Of a stretch of DNA of 64,000 bases, positions 56,585 through 64,000 are shown piece by piece (within the stretch, counting starts at the first letter, position 1; every line of letters begins with the position of its first letter). The translations under genes and the position numbers were made by a program. Source of the stretch: Niebla homalea (Eukaryota; Ascomycota; Lecanoromycetes; Lecanorales; Ramalinaceae); contig JAHGAU010000034.1 of NCBI GenBank assembly GCA_019925105.1, positions 248,001 through 312,000 of the forward strand, written 5' to 3'. The notes beneath the pieces are model-generated. The model worked only from the letters and a program-made list of their open reading frames with translations. It did no database searches and had not been told where the DNA came from.

Positions 56585-57506
56585 CGTGGTGCGTGGTGCT
56601 TGGTCAAGAGGCCTGGTCAGGGGGCCTGGTGGGATTATGTTGTAGAAGGTGGAGGGATGGATGGATGGATGGTGCGCTGCTGGGGGGGAGGTTGGTGGGA
56701 TATGTGGAGGAGTGGGCAGTTGGAGGGGGAGGGTGAATGAACGAGAGTTAAGGGGGGAAGGGGCGGGTGAGGAGAGCAGAGGGGGGGATAAGACGATGGC
56801 TTGCAGGAGGGAGAAAGAGAGGGATTGCGTGGAAGGGGAGTGGGGATAGGGATATGATGAGGAGCCGTGGAAGCGCGGATGGGGAAGAAGGAAAGATTAG
56901 TACCTATGTCAATAGAGAGCAGGGCCCCACCCCTCCCACTTCGGCGCGGTTGCGGCCGGCATGTGGGGTAGGTAATAATGGAAAGGCGCGAAAATGGCCA
57001 GGATCATTGGAAGCGATGCCAGCCAAATCATTTACATTTTGCAAATCTTATCGTCCAGTGAGCGGGAAAAAACAATACTACTAGCTTGATGCGGACAATG
57101 TGGTATATAGGAAAAGGCTCCTCAGCGCATCAAACAATGTCGCACACAGCAACCCAAATTCAGAGAGACAGGCGGCACCATCAAGGCGAGCAAGATTTTG
57201 GAAAGAATTGTTAAAGCTTATGCTAAATCTGCCTCCTCGTCTCTGGCCCCCTCCACCATAGCTCGATACAATATATGCGACCCCATAGATAATGCAGCCA
57301 TGCCTTCCTGCCATCCACGGCGTCCCCCCTAGCTCACCACAAATGCATGCAATCCATTCTACGCCGTCTCGATGCATATGCCAACGACTCTCGTCCTTGG
57401 AGTCTTCCGCAATGCCTGTCTCTCGCATCACACAGATGCAGACTCCAGCTGCGAGGGCCGAAAATGTACATGTTGCCACCCTCTCGCATTGCGGTCAGCC
57501 ACGCAA
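56585..57506. other. intergenic, no supported gene
   Basis: About 920 bp between the phosphatase start and the stop of the cyclin gene. The first 250 bp are purine-rich (GGGGGAG runs). It should hold the phosphatase promoter and the cyclin 3' UTR. Confidence 0.4.
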
Positions 57507-60077
57507 TCACGGCATTGAACACTCCCCCCACAACTCTCCCTGATCGCCCCTGGTCTGCTGGCCTCCTCTCACGGCACGTTCCATCATCCGAGCTTCTTCC
57601 CTACCACCGCGATCACTATGGGCACACGCCTTCTTTCTAGGCTGGTTCTCTCGGCTTGCGGCCGCACCGCAATGATGAGCGGTCGCGGCAGCAGCATAGC
57701 GCTGGTTGTGTTTAGTGGGTCGTTTGTGAGCCTCCCGGACGGCGTGCTTATTCTCCTTTCGGAGCAGGAACGAGTCGGCAGCCTGATCATCGGACATGAT
57801 GCTGCTTTCATCCTTATTCGCTTGCAAGGCTTTCTGTTCGGCGCGCATGTTGGAGATGTCGTTGAGGCAGCGGGGCGCGATCAACTGGCGCACGGCATCT
57901 TCGACGGACAAATCCATGGAGTTTGGTCGGGCGCGCTTGCGGCATGACTCGGTGGATCGTGAGCGAGGTACGGGGTATGAGGCTGGGGGGCGGTTGAGCG
58001 CCAATTCCTGTAGCGCGCTTGCTGCCCCATGAGTAGACGCGTTTGGGGTCACGTCAACGGAAGCAGGGAAGCTGTACGCTTCCAGCTGTTGGTGTGTGGT
58101 GGAGGTAGGCGTATTTCCAGTGATGGTGACTGACGACTCATTCTGACGGGCAAACCACTCCTCACTTTCACGCCTGTGCTTCTCCGAGGCATGACATCCT
58201 GCCGGGTTGTTATAAGAATCCGGGTCCAGGCTCTGCGTAGCTTTGGCTACCTCCAACTCTCGCGCTTGTTCCTTGAGACAATTCAATTGCATGTTGGCGC
58301 GACGACATGTCGCCTGTACAGCCAATTTAGCTGGCTGTCCTGGCGCTCCAGTCGACGAAGCTACTGATGAGATTGAAGATGATCGGGAGGATCGAGACGA
58401 GGCGTCAGAGTATTGAGTTGACACATCTGACATTGATTCTGGAGATGACATTGATGACACGGATAGGCCCGCAGAGGTTCGACGAGCCAGAGGAAAGCCT
58501 TGCGGCACCCTCGGCTTCCACTCAGATATGTTGTCAAGCGTTGACCTGGCCATGCAGGTCTGTTGCATTTGTCGCATGGCCTGGCACATGGACGATCTCC
58601 TTGAGAACACCCCCGGTGTACTCGCTGCAGGAGTACAGAAGGGGCCCGTCTGGGGCGTAAGCTCGGGGGTGGGCAAAGGAGCGAGATGGGGCTGCAATGG
58701 GGGTAACATTCTTCGCTGTTCGTTCATTGGTGTATGTTCAAGCCATTGCGGAATGCCGCAAGATGGCGTGGGTGTCGTCTCGTTGGTTCTCGACACTAAC
58801 ACATCGCCCATCGGCCCTGGCGGGGGACTCATGTCGGAGCCAGGAGAATCATATCCTGAATCGTCATAAAGTTCCGCCATTCCGGAATCTATGTTGTCGA
58901 GTTCAGGTGTTAGACGAAGTACCACGTCTTTCCATGAGAGGGCTCGCCTAGGCAGTGAATGTGCTGGCACATGGACCTGCGACGAGGGTGAGTATTTGAG
59001 CACGATGTCCGTCCACCGGTGAAAGATGGGTTCCGGTATGTGAAGCTTCCAATCGATGGCACTCAAGAAGGCCATCTCATTGATGTTCAAGTCCCAAGTA
59101 CTGAGACCAGAGATCTTGCTCCACGCGTTCGCAGAAAAATTTCGGTCTTGTAGGTACTTTGATCCGAGGATGAGAGCGGCGATAAACATTCGTCGTCCAC
59201 ATTGCAGGGAGAATGATGATGTCGAGTCTTCCGGTTGTTCCATGGTGAAGTCCAGACGAGGAAGACATGATCGAATCCTGATCAAATAGTAGAGAGCGAC
59301 CTGTAGCGTCGAGTAGCTGGTTTTGGACCGTCGCAGTACTTCCTGGATGAAGTATCGGAGGTCCATCTTGCTCGGCTGACGCGTGCATATTGGATCGGGC
59401 CTGGATTGCACGTAAGCAGAAAGGGGCCAGATTGTCTCGACCATTTGAGTGGTGGTATCTTATCGAGGTCGTCAGCTCATCTACCTCAAGGCTATCCCAT
59501 CCTGCGTTAGCTTACCGACAAGGCTGTCCACGAAAGTGATCTTCCGCTCACTTTGACGGACGAGGGAAGGTGGCGGTCGTGGACATAGGATAGTCTTTCC
59601 ATCGTCTGTTTCACTCGAGCTCAGTCGCTGGGTCCGTCTCGGATGCTGACGAGATTCGGGCGCAACAACCTGAGCATAAGATTGATTTGGTTGCAGAAAA
59701 AAGGTGCCGGGGGTAGGGCTACCTTGATCCTTCACCGCAGTATTTGGTCTTTCTGTTGGACATCCTGACCAAGCAATCTCGTTCTCATTGCTCCATTCCT
59801 GAGAGGAAGTGAAGCCCGTAAAGGACGATGATGAGACTGAGCTCTGCGATGAAGAGGCATCAAGGGAGAAGACGGAGGTGTTGGTAGAGGAGGATCTGTT
59901 GGAGTAGGTGGAGGTGGTGGAGGGACTGTTGAGGTATGATTTGAGGATTTGGGAATTCCATGGCGCTGATCTGTCAATGTCCAGACCTGCAGCCATTAAG
60001 AAAGTGTTGGTGTACAAAGGAAAGTCGCAGCAAGGGCCAGATAGCTTGAGAGAGATGTTGTTGTTTTGTAATGCCAA
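57507..60077 (-). CDS. Pho85-type (PCL-like) cyclin
   Basis: Exons 60077-59516 and 59458-57507 give 838 codons (837 residues). The 57-nt intron (GTAAGC donor) restores VDSLVDTTTQMVETIWPLS. The cyclin box spans residues about 195-335 and includes LRYFIQEVLRRSKTSYSTLQ, RRMFIAALILGSKYLQDRNF, AWSKISGLSTWDLNINEMAF and LSAIDWKLHIPEP, the pattern of fungal Pho85-binding cyclins of the Pcl type. Ser/Thr- and Pro-rich disorder surrounds it. A short conserved-looking block near the end reads APRCLNDISNMRAEQKALQ. Such cyclins direct a cyclin-dependent kinase in G1, phosphate or amino-acid signalling; the specific role is not decidable from sequence. The exact Met could be the one at MAAGLDIDRSAPWN instead. 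Confidence 0.85.
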
Positions 60078-63000
60078 AGCTCAGGAGGCAAATGAGTCAG
60101 AAGGATTGGTCAAACAAAGAGTGGCAACTGGCTCCGTCAGTTCTTGATGCTGCTGTCCGAACTCTGTGACAGCGTAGTCTTTTTCCTAGCTATCGCAGGC
60201 AGTCGACTTCAGGATCAAGACGTCAAAGCCGCGTGACTCCACTCGATTTGGTATGACCAGGCTCCAGGAGATCAATGCCTAGCTCCTTGCTTCAGGCAAA
60301 CGACTGAGGCTGTAAACAAGGTAGATCGCGTACTATCGACCTTCCTCCTTTTACAGGACCACCAGCAACACAGTTCCAATAGCCGAAAACCGATATGAGG
60401 CGCTGTAATAGCGTGACGTGGTATGTGATCTAGAATCCACAGAGACGAAGGTGTCGCCCGAGGAAGTCAGAGTGACCAAGGGCTTCAATCGAGCCCAGAG
60501 TCGACACGATCAGGTTCGGATACGGTCGCGACGGATGATGTGATACTGATGGCCTGCGAAAGGGCGCCGAGTTTGAGATACATTTTTCCTGCTGCTGCTC
60601 ACAACACTACCAACTCTGCAAACTGCTAAGAGGTGTTGGTCGCCAGACTCATACCGTGGATTTGTTTGGTTTGGGGTATGATGCTGCAGTCAAAAAGTAG
60701 GTAATCGCCGCTTTCGGAGGAAGAATTATCAAAGATCAAAGGGCTGGATCTCGGTTATATTCTGGGGAAGATTGAATAATTTGAAGGTGGCCGGATTTGA
60801 GGTGGCGGGAATAGGCAGGGTTAAGCCGTCGGCAGTGGCAAACTCGTTGAAATAAAATGAATCAGTCAAGGAATATGACTCCGATTTCCACACGGCTCAG
60901 GGCTGGTTTGATCCCTCGTCAGTAAAAAGTCCCAAGCTTCATGGCTGCCGTCAAGCAAACAACCTCCTTGGTGAATATGTGCAGCCATCATTACTCACAG
61001 TGAAAGCTCAGATCGGGTTTGGTGAAGGAAAGCAAAGAACTCCCAAGGAAACCAGTAATAGTACAGAGAATAATGAAATCAATTCGGAGTGGAGAGATGG
61101 ACCACCGCGATCATCAGACTAACAACGTCTTGCAGGCTATTCCAGATGAAGTTGCACTGCTTGCGAGGATTGTATCGTCGTCATTGTGTCGCTTTCTGGT
61201 GCTTGAGGAGGGGAGAGGAAAAGAGAAGAAGCCACGAGATTCGGTTTTGTTGCGATTGGGGATTTTGGGGGGGGGCGATTTGCGCAATTGGTCCGCCCAG
61301 CCAGCCAAAACTTCGCTTTCTCCCTTTCTCCCCATTCCGAAGCGCACGCTCCAAGGGTTAACGACTGACTCACTGAATTTCCACTCTGTCCCACCTTTTC
61401 CAACCCTCCGAGACCCCAACCATAATCAGTAAGCTCTCTAATTATTTTGCCTTCTGCATCATCATACCAGCCCCATCCCATACAGCGGCAAAGCTACTAC
61501 CCTGTCATGTCTTTGAGACCTGACCGCGCATGCACTCATCTCTCCTTGTTGCAAGCTCTGTTGTGAGACCTCTTTTACCACTGTTCCAGTAGGATCTGAG
61601 TCCTACTGTATTGACAGGAACTGCGGATTTTGCCCCCATTTTGCGAGTTGCGACTGATCGCCTCGAATGGCCTGGGTCTACCTAGGCAGCTAGTGAGCTA
61701 AGAGCTAAAAGCTCCATAGTAACACGTAGCAGACTCCCAAGCACGCCGCAATATGAGCCTATCAAAATTCAGGGAGCCCCAGTCTAGACCCGCAAGCGCT
61801 GATAGAGGCATAGAGCTAACCCATCCAGACCAGCCTGCAATGTATCGGCCCGTGATCTGATAATCGCCACTATTCAAGGGATTCTCGGCGTTGGACAAAT
61901 GACGAAGCGTCTTTTTCTGCTGACTTGCTTACCTGTTAGACAACCAACAACAGACAACAGCAACAGCAACAGCAGTATGCGTCCTTTCGCATAGCAATCT
62001 GCCAGTTTCAGAGCATCCACTGGAGTCGCTTCTTTCTCACAGAGCATGACAGTAGGCTGCTTGCTATGGTCCGCCTCGTCTTTGGAGCTTTCATGAGCTG
62101 GACACTGTGGCGTCTGCGCATCGGCCTGATGACGACCCCACCCCTCTTTTTCTCCTCATCATCGCCCCCAACTTGAATCATTGGATGTAGTATTTTTAGT
62201 CTCCGTCTGATACCGTCGGCAAACCAGCGGGCGATGACTCAAGCTATCCTCTCCGTACTACCGTACCTACCCTCCTCTAGTCGACTGCAGGAAATCTTGG
62301 GCATCTTGCCACCACAGTCATCGAAGATTCCAATACCCGCATGTGACCCATAGTCATCAACAGAATTGTACAGAGGGATCCTTGAATCCTCCCAGCATCA
62401 CGCGCATGCTTCTAATTTGTCTCATCATTCCAGGCTGAAGCGATGGGGCCAAGGGTGCCACACCTCTTTGCGTTCCTGTTTCAGAGAAAGAGTCAAGCAG
62501 GTTGCTGGGAGGGGGGAGGCTGAGTTCTCGTGGCTCTGTGGCTGCCTGGCTACCGAAGCGCCGCCTCACAGTGCGTCCTTCACTGCCCAAAAATGCCATA
62601 CTCGGACATGCTCGCGACGCTTTGTTCGAATGATCAGCGACAGCAGCCTGGTGGGTGTTCTTTTCCAAGGCAGCATGAACCTGTGTCTATCCGAATGTCG
62701 TCACGGGGCTACGGACGCCCTCATCGTAGCTATCAGGATCGTTAAGCTGCCTGAAGTTGGTATGCATTGCAGCGCCGCCTTCAAATACGTGCATAGCCTG
62801 GCGATCATTAAGCCAGGAACTTCGTGACTCACTTGCCTGCTTGACCACATGTTCTTTGGATTCTGGACATGTGCACGATGGAGTGCGACAGACGCCTTTG
62901 ATATCCTTGTGTCAGGCGTCTCATTTGCGTTCTCATTTCAGGAGGAAAGGACTTTGCTGGTGTCTACCTGTGCAGTCCAGCTTACTTGCTTGTGGGGACA

Positions 63001-63630
63001 GGATCATAATACCCCATTGGAATCTAAATTGGTGCTAATGGTCTTGTTTCTGATACTATCCTATTGGCGCACATCCTTTCAATGCTTCCAAGACATGATT
63101 GCTTTCTGATTCATGCAGGATGATACCCAAAAGGGACAGGTTTACAACATGGACAAGGATGCGGGATATTGAAGTCAAGGAGGAATAAAACTACGAATGA
63201 ACACTGAGCAGAAATTTCTACATTTATATGTCGAAAGTCATGAGAAGTGAATGGAGAATCTGAAACAGAAGCTTCGCCTCTTCCAGGCTTGATGGTACGA
63301 CAATAGGATGCTGAACCTATTGTGCTCCTTTTCACTGCAGCTCATCACCTGGCTCTTCGATCTGTATAAACTTCCTTGGCATTGAATCATCAAAGGCTTA
63401 CTTAGGCTTATTTATGCTCCCGACATCGGCAGGAATCGGAGACTTGCTGAGTCATTCTGAAGTGTGTGCTCTAGCCAATAGGCGAAGGCGGAAACGGCGG
63501 ACCAAAGGCTACAGCTCCATCCGACGGGCGACAAAAAATTGTAGCTTCGGCCAGCGTGCCCAAACAAAACATTCTTTTTCTGAAGTGTCTCGCCAAATTG
63601 GCGTGCTGTACCTCGGTCGGAGTGTCCAGA
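60078..63630. other. 3.5 kb without a supported gene
   Basis: Lies between the cyclin start (minus) and fumarase start (plus). Frames up to 153 codons occur but have no domain or splice logic. It would contain both promoters; a long regulatory region for the cyclin gene is possible. A CAACAG microsatellite lies near 61945-61975. I see no transposon, RNA gene or large repeat. Confidence 0.45.
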
Positions 63631-64000
63631 ATGATTAGACGGGCAGCAAGTGCAGCTTCTCATCATCTCCATTCTATCCCTAAACATAGATCTATATCCT
63701 TGGCTACGAGACAGCTTGGTCCAGTCGCGCCCAAGTGCCCAGTCCTAAAACCCTCCAGTCGCGCATTCTATCCATTCCTCCAAACTGCAAATATGGTATG
63801 AGACCTTTCATACATATGCTTTGGATTCTGTAAAGTGCAACGGACATTGTACTCAATGCTTACCGATCAATGGCAATGCAGTCGACCCGAACAGAATCCG
63901 ACGCCTTTGGCGAAATCCAGGTCGATGCTAGCAAATACTGGGGAGCCCAGACCGAGCGCTCTCTCGAAAACTTCAAGATCAATCAGCCACAAGACCGCAT
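63631..64000 (+). CDS. FUM1: fumarate hydratase (class II fumarase), 5' part
   Basis: Exon 1 is 63631-63795 and exon 2 starts at 63882; the 86-nt intron is GT-AG and phase 0. The window end cuts the gene after about 95 residues. Exon 1 encodes an Arg/Ser/Ala-rich, amphipathic, mitochondrial-type presequence ([20 protein letters not shown]). Exon 2 starts [20 protein letters not shown], followed by [13 protein letters not shown] and QPQDRM, the highly conserved N-terminus of class II fumarase. The enzyme interconverts fumarate and malate in the TCA cycle and also acts in the cytosol and nucleus. The last codon of exon 1 is an in-frame ATG (Met55), directly at the start of the mature enzyme. 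Catalytic residues lie outside the window. Confidence 0.93.

Noticed and set aside
61019..61481. Overlapping frames of 90-137 codons on both strands
   Set aside because: No consistent frame, domain or signal peptide; G-runs and purine/pyrimidine bias explain the openness.

Overview
The window is nuclear DNA of a filamentous ascomycete, most likely a dothideomycete. The evidence is short GT-AG introns (mostly 40-60 nt, often with CTRAC-like branch points), fungus-specific families (NACHT-ankyrin STAND proteins, fungal STAND N-terminal domains, DUF7730/2EXR-like proteins) and typical ascomycete housekeeping genes. The class assignment is inference. Gene models were spliced by hand. Where all exon lengths sum to a multiple of three and the family reads through, I regard the model as good.

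Left part (1-16 kb). A degenerate secreted-protein gene (2.5-3.0 kb) lies before a complete NACHT-ankyrin NLR-like gene (3.6-7.1 kb, minus). Next come a relic ankyrin fragment (7.5-7.7 kb) and a second STAND-type ankyrin gene (8.1-10.4 kb, plus). The RQT4/TRIP4-type zinc-finger gene (11.4-13.1 kb, minus) is divergent from an unrecognised multi-exon gene (13.9-16.0 kb, plus), whose reading frame continues for 21 codons past a TGA.

Middle (16-36 kb). A G-poor, gene-free tract leads into a minisatellite of about eleven 114-bp units (18.6-19.8 kb). After it lie two DUF7730/2EXR-like loci (one apparently broken), a Rab escort protein (MRS6/REP), a PPIL1-type cyclophilin and a secreted Cys-rich/lectin-like protein. 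A STAND-ankyrin gene with a tryptophan-rich C-terminus (31.1-33.2 kb) has a decayed tandem paralogue right behind it (33.9-36.0 kb).

Right part (36-64 kb). Signal peptide peptidase converges on exosome subunit RRP43. These are followed by a multipass membrane protein of unknown role, a degenerate SET-domain region (45-46.3 kb), a coiled-coil protein with a possible C-terminal anchor, a 141-bp pure pyrimidine tract, a CorA-like protein, a six-exon SHB17-type phosphatase and a Pho85-type cyclin. A gene-free 3.5 kb precedes the first two exons of fumarase, cut by the window end.

Themes: conserved single-copy genes (RQT4, MRS6, PPIL1, SPP, RRP43, SHB17, cyclin, FUM1) alternate with fast-evolving accessory DNA. 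The accessory part holds NLR-like/ankyrin genes and at least four broken genes, several disabled by stops compatible with C-to-T change. That suggests birth-and-death evolution of self/non-self recognition-type genes, possibly with RIP-like mutation. I found no tRNA, rRNA, CRISPR array or intact transposon.
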